Origin: CALLPQ01 sp039819545
GTDB lineage: Bacteria; Pseudomonadota; Alphaproteobacteria; Caulobacterales; Parvularculaceae
Assembly: GCA_039819545.1 (NCBI GenBank)
Contig: JBCBRS010000001.1
Span: 310,001 to 374,000, forward strand
Length of the DNA: 64,000 nt
Direction: 5' to 3'
Part shown: piece by piece, positions 35,817-44,673 of the stretch
How the letters are laid out: every line of letters begins with the position of its first letter
Position numbering within the stretch: the stretch's first letter is position 1
Translations under genes and position numbers: made by a program
Notes under the pieces: generated by a model
Told to the model about the DNA's origin: nothing
The model's database searches: none
What the model saw: the letters and a program-made list of their open reading frames with translations, nothing else

Positions 35817-36344
35817 ATGGCCTGGACCGATGAGCGTGTGGAACTTCTGAAAAAATATTGGGCGGAAGGTCTTTCTGCCAGCCAGATTGCCAATAAAATG
35901 GGCGGTGTTACCCGCAATGCCGTCATTGGTAAGGTGCACCGGCTGGGCCTGTCGGGCCGAGCGACACCTGCCAAGCCAAGCCGGGGGCGCGCTGTTCAGG
36001 CTGGTATTGCACCGCTGCCGGCGCCTGAGAAACCGGTGGTGGAAAAGCCGGCCGAGCCAACCCGCCCGGTCATTGAACCCGCCACGGTTATTGAGCCCGC
36101 TGTCCTTTCAAGCGGGGATCTGACCACCGTCGCGACGCTGAACCGCAATATGTGCAAATGGCCGATTGGTGACCCCGCCAAAGATGACTTCCATTTTTGT
36201 GGGCAACCCGCACAACAGGGCAAACCCTATTGCACGCACCACGCCACGGTCGCTTTCCAACCGGCCCAACGACGCGCCGACCGCCGCCCGGAACCACGCC
36301 CAATCCGTGCGCTTCCGAGCGCCACCAAACGCGCCGCTGGGTAA
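35817..36344 (+). CDS. gcrA: GcrA cell-cycle regulator
   Basis: GcrA is the alphaproteobacterial sigma-70 cofactor that reads CcrM-methylated GANTC sites. The 175-residue product begins with the invariant MAWTDERVELLKKYWAEGLS and has the DNA-binding helix TRNAVIGKVHRLGLSGRA. A Pro/Ala/Glu-rich linker leads to the C-terminal sigma-interacting part with CKWPIGDP, FCGQP and YCTHH. GGAAG precedes the ATG. Its presence is strong taxonomic evidence for Alphaproteobacteria. Confidence 0.95.
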   Translation: MAWTDERVELLKKYWAEGLSASQIANKMGGVTRNAVIGKVHRLGLSGRATPAKPSRGRAVQAGIAPLPAPEKPVVEKPAEPTRPVIEPATVIEPAVLSSGDLTTVATLNRNMCKWPIGDPAKDDFHFCGQPAQQGKPYCTHHATVAFQPAQRRADRRPEPRPIRALPSATKRAAG

Positions 36345-36383
36345 GAGGCATTTCGCCCGTCCGCACGACAACACTGATTAACC

Positions 36384-36413
36384 GCCGGGTAAGGATGATT
36401 ACCCGGCATTTTA
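36384..36413 (+). terminator. Terminator-like hairpin after gcrA
   Basis: GCCGGGTAA (36384-36392) pairs with TTACCCGGC (36399-36407) across a ggatga loop, followed by ATTTTAATT. The left arm is embedded in TTAA-CCGCCGG-GTAA (36378-36392), one mismatch from a CtrA box. Confidence 0.75.
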
Positions 36414-36484
36414 ATTGAGTTTGTAGCGTCAAATTTATGCCCCACCGGTAACAGTCACACCCTCGTTAGTTGGGGTGTGTCCAC

Positions 36485-37261
36485 ATGCGGATGGATATTG
36501 CGACGGTAGGCGGTATTCTTGCCGGCTTTTTTATCATCGGGCTTGCCATTGTCATGGGCGGCGCGGTGAGCGTCTTTTTCAATGGCCCAAGCTTTCTGAT
36601 CGTTCTTGGCGGTGCCATTTCCGCGACGGTGCTGCGGTTTCCCATCAACAAAGTTGTCGTAGCGTTCAAGACGGGTACCAAGATCGCTTTTTTTGATCAG
36701 CAAAAAGCGCCGCGCGATATCCTCGAGGAAATTCGCGACCTTGCCGGGGTTGCGCGCCGTCATGGGCCCATTGGTCTGGAGCGCGTGCCAGTGTCTGACG
36801 GTTTCCTTTCCCGCGGCAAGCAAATGATTGCCGATGGTTTGTCAACGGAGCATTTGCGTGAGCAATTGATGCGTGAGCGCGAACTGGAAATCCGCCGCCT
36901 CGTGGAAGGCGAGCAGATATTCCGCGCCATGGGTGAGGCCGCGCCCGCCTTTGGTATGATCGGCACTATCGTTGGTCTTGTAAAAATGCTCTGGACCATG
37001 GACGACCCGTCAACAATTGGTCCAGCCATGGCCATTGCGCTCTTGACGACTCTTTACGGGGCGCTTGTTGCCTATGCGTTCGCCCTGCCGATTGCCGACA
37101 AGCTGGCGCTCAAGCTGGAGGTTCAGGAAACCAATCTCTCCCTGATCATTGATGGCCTGTGTCAGATTTCTGATCGTAAGTCGCCGGACGTGATCACCGA
37201 TATGCTGATCGTGTATCTACCGGAAAAATCACGCGGCCCATTTGAAATGATGCCCGCATGA
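36485..37261 (+). CDS. motA: Flagellar motor stator protein, MotA/PomA type
   Basis: This is the stator channel subunit that turns ion flow into flagellar torque. From ATG 36485 the product is 258 residues with four membrane segments. The pattern is PomA-like: GGILAGFFIIGLAIVMGG at the start, GPSFLIVLGGAISATVLRFP, a large cytoplasmic loop with several Arg/Glu pairs, and MGEAAPAFGMIGTIVGLVKML with a GPAMAIALLTTLYGALVAY end. The stop overlaps the motB start (ATGA). Ion choice (H+ or Na+) cannot be decided here. Confidence 0.9.
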   Translation: MRMDIATVGGILAGFFIIGLAIVMGGAVSVFFNGPSFLIVLGGAISATVLRFPINKVVVAFKTGTKIAFFDQQKAPRDILEEIRDLAGVARRHGPIGLERVPVSDGFLSRGKQMIADGLSTEHLREQLMRERELEIRRLVEGEQIFRAMGEAAPAFGMIGTIVGLVKMLWTMDDPSTIGPAMAIALLTTLYGALVAYAFALPIADKLALKLEVQETNLSLIIDGLCQISDRKSPDVITDMLIVYLPEKSRGPFEMMPA

Positions 37262-38265
37262 CGCGGTCTGTGGGTATGCGGATGGACAGAGCCCCGGGGT
37301 CAGAAAGCCGGGGGGCAGGGCGCGAGCGTTCGCGCCTCAATGGCGCCGACACCCATCTTGAAACCCAAAGTGTCACAAGACCAGCCACAAGCCCGTCATC
37401 ACTGGCCCGCAGTCAGCGTCAGGCGACGGTTAGCCCCCGTGTGGAGCGGGCACGCCGGGGCGGCACTTGGCTGATCACTTATGCCGATCTGATGACGATC
37501 CTTGTCTGTTTCTTTGTTCTGATCGTGTCGTTCTCAATTCAGGATCAGGTCAAGCTGGAGGTTGTCGCCGGGTCAATGCGCGATGCGTTTGGGGTGGCCG
37601 AGGAACGCCGCTTTGCCGGTGATGTGAAGATGATCGGGACACCCGATCAACGCCAGCCCGGAAACATCCGCCCCTCGCCTACGCCAACCGCAAGCGCGTT
37701 GACCGAAACTCTGACGGCCAGTCCGGCCGCCGGGAGTACCGGCCACGCGGGTGCCCATGAACAACGCGAGGATGGTGAACGGTTGCGCCAAACCGTTACA
37801 AAGGCGCTTGACCGGGCGATCCTGACCCATCCGCTTTTGAAGGATAAAAGCGACGCGATCACCATCACGCTGGTGGAGGAAGGTCTGCAGGTCGTGCTTG
37901 CCGATGCGGACGGCGTGCCCATGTTCTTGCCCGGACAAGCCGAGCCAACACCGCGTGCGCGTCTTTTGCTGACCGAGCTGTCACGGATTGTTCAGCCGCT
38001 CCCCAACCGGGTCACGATCGAAGGACACGCCGATGCGGCGGGGCAGGGGGCCTATTCGGCTTTTGAACTGACGGTATCACGGGCCGACAAGGCGCGGCGC
38101 ATTCTGCAAGGCGCCGGTCTTGATGAGGGGCGGATCAGCGCCGTCACCGGACGCGGCGCCGCCAGACCCCTGTATCCAGACGATCCGTATGCGGCGGGTA
38201 ACCGGCGTATTGAGATCCTCCTGGAAGCGGCGGCTCCCCTCTTGCCACCGGAGCGATCCTTGTAG
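37258..38265 (+). CDS. motB: Flagellar motor stator protein MotB with OmpA-like domain
   Basis: MotB anchors the stator to peptidoglycan. The 335-residue product has an unusually long polar N-terminus (about 70 residues), then TWLITYADLMTILVCFFVLI, whose Asp is the ion-binding residue. A Thr/Ser/Pro linker leads to the OmpA-like domain with VTIEGHADAAGQGAYSAFEL and GNRRIEILL. It is translationally coupled to motA through an ATGA overlap. Confidence 0.92.
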   Translation: MTRSVGMRMDRAPGSESRGAGRERSRLNGADTHLETQSVTRPATSPSSLARSQRQATVSPRVERARRGGTWLITYADLMTILVCFFVLIVSFSIQDQVKLEVVAGSMRDAFGVAEERRFAGDVKMIGTPDQRQPGNIRPSPTPTASALTETLTASPAAGSTGHAGAHEQREDGERLRQTVTKALDRAILTHPLLKDKSDAITITLVEEGLQVVLADADGVPMFLPGQAEPTPRARLLLTELSRIVQPLPNRVTIEGHADAAGQGAYSAFELTVSRADKARRILQGAGLDEGRISAVTGRGAARPLYPDDPYAAGNRRIEILLEAAAPLLPPERSL

Positions 38266-38373
38266 GCGTATCTTTACAATGGCGCCTCTCAAACCCTTCG
38301 CCCTGAATATTGTGATTTGCGCCATGTGCGCTATGTCTTGCGCGCGCGATGATCAGCGACAGGAGTAAGACAT

Positions 38374-39222
38374 ATGACGAGCCTCGCAGGGTTTCCCTTT
38401 CGCAAGATGAATGGTCTTGGCAATGATTTTGTGATTCTTGATCTGCGCCACAGTGAGGCGCGGTTGACCGCAGAGGCCGCGCGCCAGCTTGCCGACCGCA
38501 AGACCGGTATTGGCTGTGATCAGGTCATTACCATCGAAAAGGGCGAGACGCCGTTTATGGGCATTCGTAATCGCGACGGCAGCCGGGTCGATGCTTGCGG
38601 AAATGCAGCGCGCTGTGTGGGGTGGATATTGCTGGAAGAGCTGGGGACGGACGAAACCATGTTGCAAACCGGCGCGGGGCTTCTCCGCGTGACGCGGGTT
38701 GGCGATCAACGGGTTTGCGTAGATATGGGCGCACCGCGTCTTGCCTGGCAGGATATTCCTCTCAAAGAACAGATGGATGATACCCGGTTTATCGATGTCA
38801 AATTGGGCCCCATTGATAATCCGGTCTTGTGGGGTCCGTCGGCCGTCAATATGGGCAATCCCCATTGCGTATTTTTTGTTGACGATGCTGAGGTGCAAGC
38901 GCTCGATCGGTTTGGTCCGCTGGTGGAGCATCATCCGCTTTTTCCCGAGGGCGCCAATGTCTCGGTGGCGGAGGTCAAAAGTCGCTTCCTGATCAGACTG
39001 CGTGTTTGGGAACGCGGTGCTGGTATCACCGAAGCGTGTGGGACAGCGGCATGCGCGGCGCTTGTCTCTGCGTGTCGGCGGCGACTGACGGAACGCAAGG
39101 CAACAATCGTGCTGGATGGCGGGGAACTTGCCATCGAATGGCGCGAAGATGACCATGTTTATATGACGGGGGCGGTTGCCTTTGAATTTGACGGCGCCGT
39201 GCCCGGTACCGTGGGGGCGTAA
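38374..39222 (+). CDS. dapF: Diaminopimelate epimerase
   Basis: DapF converts LL- to meso-diaminopimelate for lysine and peptidoglycan. The 282-residue product has KMNGLGNDFVILDLR at the start, the first catalytic Cys in VDACGNAARCVG near residue 72, and the second in TEACGTAACAALVSA near residue 220. Both active-site cysteines are present. It overlaps nothing and is followed after six bases by tdk. Confidence 0.95.
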   Translation: MTSLAGFPFRKMNGLGNDFVILDLRHSEARLTAEAARQLADRKTGIGCDQVITIEKGETPFMGIRNRDGSRVDACGNAARCVGWILLEELGTDETMLQTGAGLLRVTRVGDQRVCVDMGAPRLAWQDIPLKEQMDDTRFIDVKLGPIDNPVLWGPSAVNMGNPHCVFFVDDAEVQALDRFGPLVEHHPLFPEGANVSVAEVKSRFLIRLRVWERGAGITEACGTAACAALVSACRRRLTERKATIVLDGGELAIEWREDDHVYMTGAVAFEFDGAVPGTVGA

Positions 39223-39228
39223 CCCACC

Positions 39229-39819
39229 ATGGCGAAGCTCTATTTTATCTATGCCGCCATGAATGCCGGCAAGAGTACCGCGTTGTTACAGTCCGCCTTT
39301 AACTATCAGGAACGGGGTATGCGGACCATACTCTTGACCCCGGCCATAGATCAGCGTGGGGGTGAGGGGTTGATCACGTCGCGGCTCGGCATTGCGGAAC
39401 CTGCAAAGGTCTTTACGCCAGACGCCGATCTAGAAGCCATGATCGCGTCGCCGTCGTCCGAGGCATCACAGGCGGCGGCTATTGATTGCGTTCTCGTTGA
39501 TGAGGCGCAGTTTTTAACCCGCGCGCAGGTGCATGCCCTCACCCGGATTGTCGACATCCACGCTATTCCGGTCATGTGCTATGGTTTGCGTACTGATTTT
39601 CGGGGGCGTTTGTTTGAGGGTAGCGAGGCCCTCTTTGCTCTCGCTGATCAATTGAAAGAAATGAAGTCAATCTGTCATTGCGGACGCAAAGCCACCATGA
39701 ACTTGCGTATCAACGCTGATGGCAGCGCTGTTACGCACGGCGAGAAAATTGAAATTGGCGGTAATGAACGCTATATTCCTTTGTGCAGAAAGCATTTCTT
39801 TGAGCGTCTGGAGAAATAA
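39229..39819 (+). CDS. tdk: Thymidine kinase (type II)
   Basis: This is a salvage kinase for thymidine. The 196-residue product has the P-loop AAMNAGKSTALLQS at residue 10, Walker B VLVDEAQFLT near residue 88, the GLRTDFRGRLFEGS substrate loop, and the zinc-binding ICHCGRKA...CRKHF at the C-terminus. It starts six bases after dapF and is probably in the same transcript. Confidence 0.95.
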   Translation: MAKLYFIYAAMNAGKSTALLQSAFNYQERGMRTILLTPAIDQRGGEGLITSRLGIAEPAKVFTPDADLEAMIASPSSEASQAAAIDCVLVDEAQFLTRAQVHALTRIVDIHAIPVMCYGLRTDFRGRLFEGSEALFALADQLKEMKSICHCGRKATMNLRINADGSAVTHGEKIEIGGNERYIPLCRKHFFERLEK

Positions 39820-39887
39820 GACTGTAAACACTCAGGCTGCGATAGATCCAAAAGATCGGAGTCGTCAACGCGGAACCATAGAGCCGA

Positions 39888-40211
39888 TTAAATCGGCATA
39901 CGCATGATTTCTTGATAAGCTTCGATCATACGGTTTCGTACCGCGATTGCGGTCTCGAGGGAGACTTCCGCAGCGCTGATCGCGGTGACCACATCCACAA
40001 GATCGGCCTCTCCGCGTCCTACAGCATTGGCGGCGGCATCGGCTTGTGCCAGGCTGGCACCCGTATCGGCAACCGCTGACTGGACCAATTGAGCAAAACT
40101 GCCGGGGTCAGTCTCGCCGGTTGGGGCGGCGGGCGCACTTGTGGTGCCGGCCCCGGTTTGTTGCAGGGTGCTGAGATAGGCTTGGGCTGCACGCAGACTA
40201 TCGATGCTCAT
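39888..40211 (-). CDS. fliE: Flagellar hook-basal body protein FliE
   Basis: FliE joins the MS ring to the rod. The 107-residue product shows the family pattern: SFAQLVQSAVADT, then AVGRGEADLVDVVTAISAAE and the C-terminal VRNRMIEAYQEIMRMPI. It is the last gene of the leftward operon flgB-flgC-95-aa protein-fliE, which is convergent with dapF-tdk. Confidence 0.93.
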   Translation of the reverse strand: MSIDSLRAAQAYLSTLQQTGAGTTSAPAAPTGETDPGSFAQLVQSAVADTGASLAQADAAANAVGRGEADLVDVVTAISAAEVSLETAIAVRNRMIEAYQEIMRMPI

Positions 40212-40220
40212 GGGGCGACC

Positions 40221-40508
40221 TTACTTCAGGGACTGACCGATGACGGTCATGATCATGGCAAAGACAAACATGGCAAAAAAGATCATCATGAACGGTGCCG
40301 CCCCGGTGAAGAGCGCCCACAGGGCAAGGCCGACGGCAGCGGCGCTGACAACGCCAAGACCGAGGACGAGGCCGGAACGATTGCCTTTATCGGATTTGCC
40401 CCCGCCGGTTTTGGTTTGTGATTTGCTGGCCTTGGCGGCCGCTCCAGAAGGCGAAGCCGATGCCGTTGCCGCGCCAGAGGTACTGCGTGAGCCGAATGAT
40501 TTTGTCAT
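40221..40508 (-). CDS. Small membrane protein inserted between flgC and fliE
   Basis: I do not recognise this 95-residue protein. Residues 1-44 are Ser/Ala/Lys-rich and low in complexity; two membrane segments follow (VLGLGVVSAAAVGLALWALF and FMMIFFAMFVFAMIMTVIG). It lies 9 bp before fliE and 11 bp after flgC on the same strand, so it is almost certainly co-transcribed with flagellar rod genes; a flagellar role is inferred only from this position. Confidence 0.75.
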   Translation of the reverse strand: MTKSFGSRSTSGAATASASPSGAAAKASKSQTKTGGGKSDKGNRSGLVLGLGVVSAAAVGLALWALFTGAAPFMMIFFAMFVFAMIMTVIGQSLK

Positions 40509-40519
40509 TGTCCGTATCC

Positions 40520-40930
40520 TTATTCGAGGATCTGCAGGGTCGCGCTTGCCATGGCGCGCATCAGGTCAAGGGCGCCAAGATTGGCTTCATAGCTTCGCTG
40601 GGCATCGCGCAAATCCATCATCTCGATCAGCGGATTTACATTCGGTAATTTCACATACCCCTCAGTATTGGCGGCGGGGTGACCCGGATCAAATTCCAGC
40701 GTAAAGGGCGTGCGGTCAGCCTCTACGCCGCTTAGCTGAACGGTCTGGGCATTGATCTGTCTATCGAGGAGTGTCGAGAAAACTGGCACCTGTCGCTGAT
40801 AAGGATCACCGCCCGGCGTTTTCGCCGTAGACTGAGCATTCGCCAGGTTTTCAGCAACGATCCGGATGCGTCCCGATTGGGCCTCAAGACCGGAGGCAGC
40901 AATCTGCATTCCTGTGGAAATATCACCCAT
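40520..40930 (-). CDS. flgC: Flagellar basal-body rod protein FlgC
   Basis: FlgC is a proximal rod subunit. From ATG 40930, which has GAGGA seven bases upstream, the product is 136 residues. It has the rod N-terminus STGMQIAASGLEAQSGRIRI with NLANAQSTAKTPGGDPYQRQ, and the C-terminal YVKLPNVNPLIEMMDLRDAQ rod motif. It follows flgB by 36 bp. Confidence 0.94.
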   Translation of the reverse strand: MGDISTGMQIAASGLEAQSGRIRIVAENLANAQSTAKTPGGDPYQRQVPVFSTLLDRQINAQTVQLSGVEADRTPFTLEFDPGHPAANTEGYVKLPNVNPLIEMMDLRDAQRSYEANLGALDLMRAMASATLQILE

Positions 40931-40966
40931 GATCAAGTCCTCTTGGCTGGGAAAACGAAGACGGCT

Positions 40967-41374
40967 TTAGCGTCCGCTACTAATGGCAAGACGCATCAGG
41001 TCAATTGATTTGCGATAAACTTGCGCGGCGAGGCCATATTCCATGCGGGTCTGGGATAGCGCCATGGTCTCGCGCTCCACCGAAACACCGTTGCCGGACA
41101 GGCTGCCCGATTGCACCCGGCGGGTTTCAACACCTGGCTGCTGGTCACTGACGCGGTTTTGATGGCGCGGATCACTCACCCGCAACGGGCGCGCTGACAG
41201 GGCCGCCCTATTGCGGCGCACGGCGTCAGAAAAGGCCGGTGCCTTCACGTCTTTTGCGCGGTAACCGGGCGTGTCCGCGTTGGCGATATTTTCCGTCAAC
41301 ACGCTGGAGCGCGCCGACAGATGGGTCAGCCGCTGGGCAAGGTCCGACAAAAGAGGCAGGTCATTGACCGACAT
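40967..41374 (-). CDS. flgB: Flagellar basal-body rod protein FlgB
   Basis: FlgB is a proximal rod subunit. The ATG at 41374 has GGAG eight bases upstream; the upstream in-frame codon at 41380 lacks one. The 135-residue product contains RSSVLTENIANADTPGYRAKDV near residue 25 and the C-terminal ETMALSQTRMEYGLAAQVYR helix. It is the first gene of the leftward flgBC-fliE operon and is divergent from the patatin gene. Confidence 0.93.
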   Translation of the reverse strand: MSVNDLPLLSDLAQRLTHLSARSSVLTENIANADTPGYRAKDVKAPAFSDAVRRNRAALSARPLRVSDPRHQNRVSDQQPGVETRRVQSGSLSGNGVSVERETMALSQTRMEYGLAAQVYRKSIDLMRLAISSGR

Positions 41375-41471
41375 AAACAAATCTCCATGTGAAAGCCTAG
41401 CGGTTCATGGTTAAACGAAGGTGTATTTCAGCGATGCGGCACCCGCCAGCGCGAGCAAAGAGGGGACTGGT

Positions 41472-42413
41472 ATGGCGAAAAAGCTTGGACTGGCATTAAG
41501 TGCGGGGGCCGCTCGCGGTTGGGCCCATGTGGGTGTGCTGCGCGGTCTGAAGGAGCTTGGTCTTGAGCCGCAAGTCATTGCCGGCACGTCCGTTGGGGCG
41601 CTTGTTGGCGGGGCCTATCTGATTGACGCGCTCGATGGATTTGAGGCGTGGGCCCGTACCCTGTCGCCCCTCTCGGCGTTTCAACAGTTCACATTCAATT
41701 TGACCAGCGGCGGGCTGATCAATGCCGAGGCCGCATTTGCCGCCTTCGAGGACTATGACCGACCTATTGAGGACCTCGAAATTGCGTTTGGCGCCATCGC
41801 TTGTGATCTTGGTACCGGAGAGGAAGTTACACTAACCAGCGGCTCGCTCCTCCAGGCGGTGAAAGCGTCTAGTGCCATTCCGATGCTGCTCAACGCGGTG
41901 CCGCGGGGGGATCGCTGGTTGGTGGATGGGGCAGTGGTCAATCCGACGCCGGTGTCGCTTGCCCGTGACCTTGGCGCCGATTACGTAATCGCGGTTGATT
42001 TGAATGCCGTGCCCCGCACGCTGGCGCGGTTTGATCCACCGGAAAACACATTGCCGGTACCGGTGGAGACGTCGGGTGCGACGCCCACAACCCTGACTGG
42101 CGCGGTAACAAGACTAGTCAATGACACCCGCGATACGCTTTCGCGGGAGTTTCAAAAAGCAAAAGCCCGGATCAACGCAAAGCCACACCTGTTTGAGACC
42201 GGTATGGCTGTCGCCGATACGGTCCAGATGCAGATTGCGCGCGCACGAATGAAAACCTGCCCGCCAGACCTGTTATTGATGCCGGACATGCGGGCCGCCC
42301 TACCCAATGCCTTTGACCGGGCCGATGAATTTGTGGAAATCGGACGCCAGGCGTTGTTAAATCATGCGGACGAGATCGTTGCCAATCTCAAGGACGATGC
42401 GCCGGTGACATAA
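41472..42413 (+). CDS. Patatin-like phospholipase (RssA type)
   Basis: From ATG 41472, preceded by GAGGGG, the product is 313 residues. The patatin lipase elements are all visible: an oxyanion-hole SAGAARGWAHVGVL, the nucleophile elbow GTSVG (Ser about residue 44), and the DGA of WLVDGAVVNP for the catalytic Asp dyad. It is probably a cytoplasmic or membrane-peripheral acyl hydrolase. The downstream DUF302 lipoprotein follows by 35 bp. Confidence 0.87.
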   Translation: MAKKLGLALSAGAARGWAHVGVLRGLKELGLEPQVIAGTSVGALVGGAYLIDALDGFEAWARTLSPLSAFQQFTFNLTSGGLINAEAAFAAFEDYDRPIEDLEIAFGAIACDLGTGEEVTLTSGSLLQAVKASSAIPMLLNAVPRGDRWLVDGAVVNPTPVSLARDLGADYVIAVDLNAVPRTLARFDPPENTLPVPVETSGATPTTLTGAVTRLVNDTRDTLSREFQKAKARINAKPHLFETGMAVADTVQMQIARARMKTCPPDLLLMPDMRAALPNAFDRADEFVEIGRQALLNHADEIVANLKDDAPVT

Positions 42414-42448
42414 CAGTCCCCGATTATACCGAACTTTGGAGTGACCCT

Positions 42449-42994
42449 ATGCCTGTGCCGTTTTTGCCGACCCGTTTTTTATTTGGTGCCGCTGGTTTGG
42501 CGATGCTCACCGCGTGCGCCCATGGCGCCTCCGATGAAGGTGCCATAGCGCAAAGCGCCTCTCAGGGCCCGGTGACCTCCGCGGTCGCCTCGCCGCTTGC
42601 TGCCTCTACGTCCAGGCGGAGCGCTCGCCCGTTTGGTGAGACTGTCACAGCCGCAAGAGCCGCGATTGATAAACGTGGCTTCAAAACCTTCGCGGTGATC
42701 GATCATGCCAAGGGGGCGGCCTCAATCGATGCGGTACTCAACCCCACGACGCTGATCATTTTTGGCAATCCAAAGGGGGGTACGCCGTTGATGCAGGAAA
42801 GTCAGACCGCCGGGCTCGATCTACCGTTAAAAATGCTGGTGATTGAAAGGTCCGATGGCGCGGTGGACCTTGTTTGGACCCCGATGCAAACCATCGCCGC
42901 ACGCCACGCGATTACGGGGCAGTCCGGGCGGATTGAAAAGGTCTCCAGCGCGCTACACGCGATTGCCGCCGAGGCGAGCGGCATCGCCCCCTAG
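42449..42994 (+). CDS. DUF302 lipoprotein
   Basis: The 181-residue protein has a lipoprotein signal (FLFGAAGLAMLTAC; lipobox Cys near residue 25), a Ser/Ala linker and a DUF302 domain with FKTFAVIDHAKGA, TLIIFGNPKGGTPLMQES and LPLKMLVIE. DUF302 proteins bind small ligands in an unclear role. GGAG lies nine bases before the ATG. It is followed by tRNA-Val(TAC). Confidence 0.85.
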   Translation: MPVPFLPTRFLFGAAGLAMLTACAHGASDEGAIAQSASQGPVTSAVASPLAASTSRRSARPFGETVTAARAAIDKRGFKTFAVIDHAKGAASIDAVLNPTTLIIFGNPKGGTPLMQESQTAGLDLPLKMLVIERSDGAVDLVWTPMQTIAARHAITGQSGRIEKVSSALHAIAAEASGIAP

Positions 42995-43081
42995 TCTTGC
43001 CCCGGAAAGGCTTGCAAGCGGAAAAATCTTGCGATAAGTACCGCGCTTGGTCTTGCAGAGACACTTAAATCTTTAGCAAGC

Positions 43082-43157
43082 GGGCGGTTAGCTCAGTTGG
43101 TAGAGCGTCTCGTTTACACCGAGAATGCCGGGAGTTCGAGTCTCTCACCGCCCACCA
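43082..43157 (+). tRNA. tRNA-Val(TAC), integration site of the adjoining element
   Basis: Acceptor GGGCGGT pairs with ACCGCCC, the D arm is GCTC/GAGC, the anticodon stem TCTCG/CGAGA encloses TTTACAC (anticodon TAC), and the T arm GGGAG/CTCTC has TTCGAGT. CCA is encoded. The 3' half is read on the opposite strand as the last codons of the serine recombinase, which marks it as the probable attachment gene. The tRNA itself is intact. Confidence 0.96.
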
Positions 43158-44673
43158 TTTTTCCACTCGGATCGAGCGAAGTTCCTAAGAGCTTGAACGG
43201 CATAGATAATTTCTCCTTTTCGATGGTTCTAAAACCGGTTTCCCGGCTGTAGGGAAGTTGACCGCAAAAGGTCAGTTTCAGGACGGCTCTGCGGTCTTCA
43301 ATCCGTCCTGTTTTCCAGAGATTCCAAGGGTTTGCGAGGAACGCCAAAGCGGTTCTAGTTGCCGTTTGGAAATCCCCTTTTGGATGCTCGGAAACATTGA
43401 GTTTTTCATTGAGTTTTGCCTTGTCAGCTTCCAACGATTTGATGCGATCCTCATAGGCACTGATCAGCGATGGGCTGTCGGTATCGATGACCCTGTCGAT
43501 CAGTCCTTTGATCTGTTTTTCGAGGTTTGCAATTTCCTTCCGTATAGAGACAGCCAGACTCTTGATGGACGCGATGCGTTGATCCCAAATGTCACGCATC
43601 ATTGTTCGTACCAAGTCGATCAGAACCGGCGCTGGTTCCATGGATTGTAGGAGCGTTTCAAAATCGCCTTCAATAGCATCGCGGCGGATCGATTTGCCGT
43701 AGCTCTGGCATCCCTTAGTCTGACACAGATAATAAGGGTAGCACTTAGTGCGCCCCTTCGACCAACAGCTATAAAGCGGCGTATCGCAATCCCCGCAGGT
43801 GACAAATCCGCGTAAGGCGAAGTCTTTCCCAAGACTTGCTTTGCTGGGAGCGTGAGAGCACGCTGCGAGGCGCGCCTGAAGCTTCTGATAGGTCTCATAA
43901 CTAATAAGTGGTTCGTGCTGGCCTTTGCGCAGCGACACCCCCCAGGGCTTGTGCTCGACATAGCCCGCATAAATAGGGTTCTCCAATTGTGTGCGAATGT
44001 ATGAGCGCTTTATGCGCCCGGAATTGGTTGCATAAGCGGGGTGTTGCTCCAGAAAGCGACGCAGCTCTGATTGGGTTGTAAATCGACCATCAGCAAAAGC
44101 CTGAAACCCTTCACGAATGACCGAAGCTGTGGGCTCATCGATAATGAGCACCTTTCCGCCACCTTTTTGCCGTTGCCAGCGGTAGCCCGGCGGCGGATGA
44201 AAAACAGCGAAGCCCGCAAGCAACCGTGCCCGCATGCGGTTAATCACCTGCTCTGAGTTTTTCTGAGATTGATGTTGGGCGACACTGGCCAGCAGGTTTT
44301 CGACGAGGGTTGAATCTGAATCCTCGCCGAACTCAATTGACGGCGATTCCAGAACACCGCCTGCGTTTTGAATGGATTTGCGAAGTTGGCGGTGAGCATC
44401 GATATCGCGGGCAAGGCGGCTGATATCGTCGATGATAACAACAATATTCTCGCGGCGGTATTTGCGAACAAAGGCCAGCATGTCTTTCATGCCGGGCCGT
44501 GCTGCAACACGCCCGGTCATATCATCGGTGAAGACTTCCGCAATTTGATAACCCCGAAAGTTCGCATACTCCGTACAGCGTGTAACTTGCGAGCCGAGGC
44601 CAGAACCTTCGGTTTTTTGTTTCGTTGATGAAACCCGCGCATAAATGACGGCGCGTTGTGGTTGATCGTTCAT
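43114..44673 (-). CDS. Large serine recombinase (integrase) of the island
   Basis: The 519-residue protein has an N-terminal resolvase catalytic domain (AVIYARVSSTKQ, nucleophile Ser near residue 16, and IDDISRLARDIDAHRQLR), a recombinase domain (about 160-270), a zinc ribbon (CGDCDTPLYSC...YLCQTKGC, about 290-320) and a coiled-coil region near 370-430. It catalyses site-specific integration and excision. The last 14-15 codons and the stop lie antisense within tRNA-Val; the stop codon falls in the anticodon loop. The ATG overlaps the stop of the upstream 115-codon gene (ATGA). Confidence 0.92.
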   Translation of the reverse strand: MNDQPQRAVIYARVSSTKQKTEGSGLGSQVTRCTEYANFRGYQIAEVFTDDMTGRVAARPGMKDMLAFVRKYRRENIVVIIDDISRLARDIDAHRQLRKSIQNAGGVLESPSIEFGEDSDSTLVENLLASVAQHQSQKNSEQVINRMRARLLAGFAVFHPPPGYRWQRQKGGGKVLIIDEPTASVIREGFQAFADGRFTTQSELRRFLEQHPAYATNSGRIKRSYIRTQLENPIYAGYVEHKPWGVSLRKGQHEPLISYETYQKLQARLAACSHAPSKASLGKDFALRGFVTCGDCDTPLYSCWSKGRTKCYPYYLCQTKGCQSYGKSIRRDAIEGDFETLLQSMEPAPVLIDLVRTMMRDIWDQRIASIKSLAVSIRKEIANLEKQIKGLIDRVIDTDSPSLISAYEDRIKSLEADKAKLNEKLNVSEHPKGDFQTATRTALAFLANPWNLWKTGRIEDRRAVLKLTFCGQLPYSRETGFRTIEKEKLSMPFKLLGTSLDPSGKMVGGERLELPAFSV

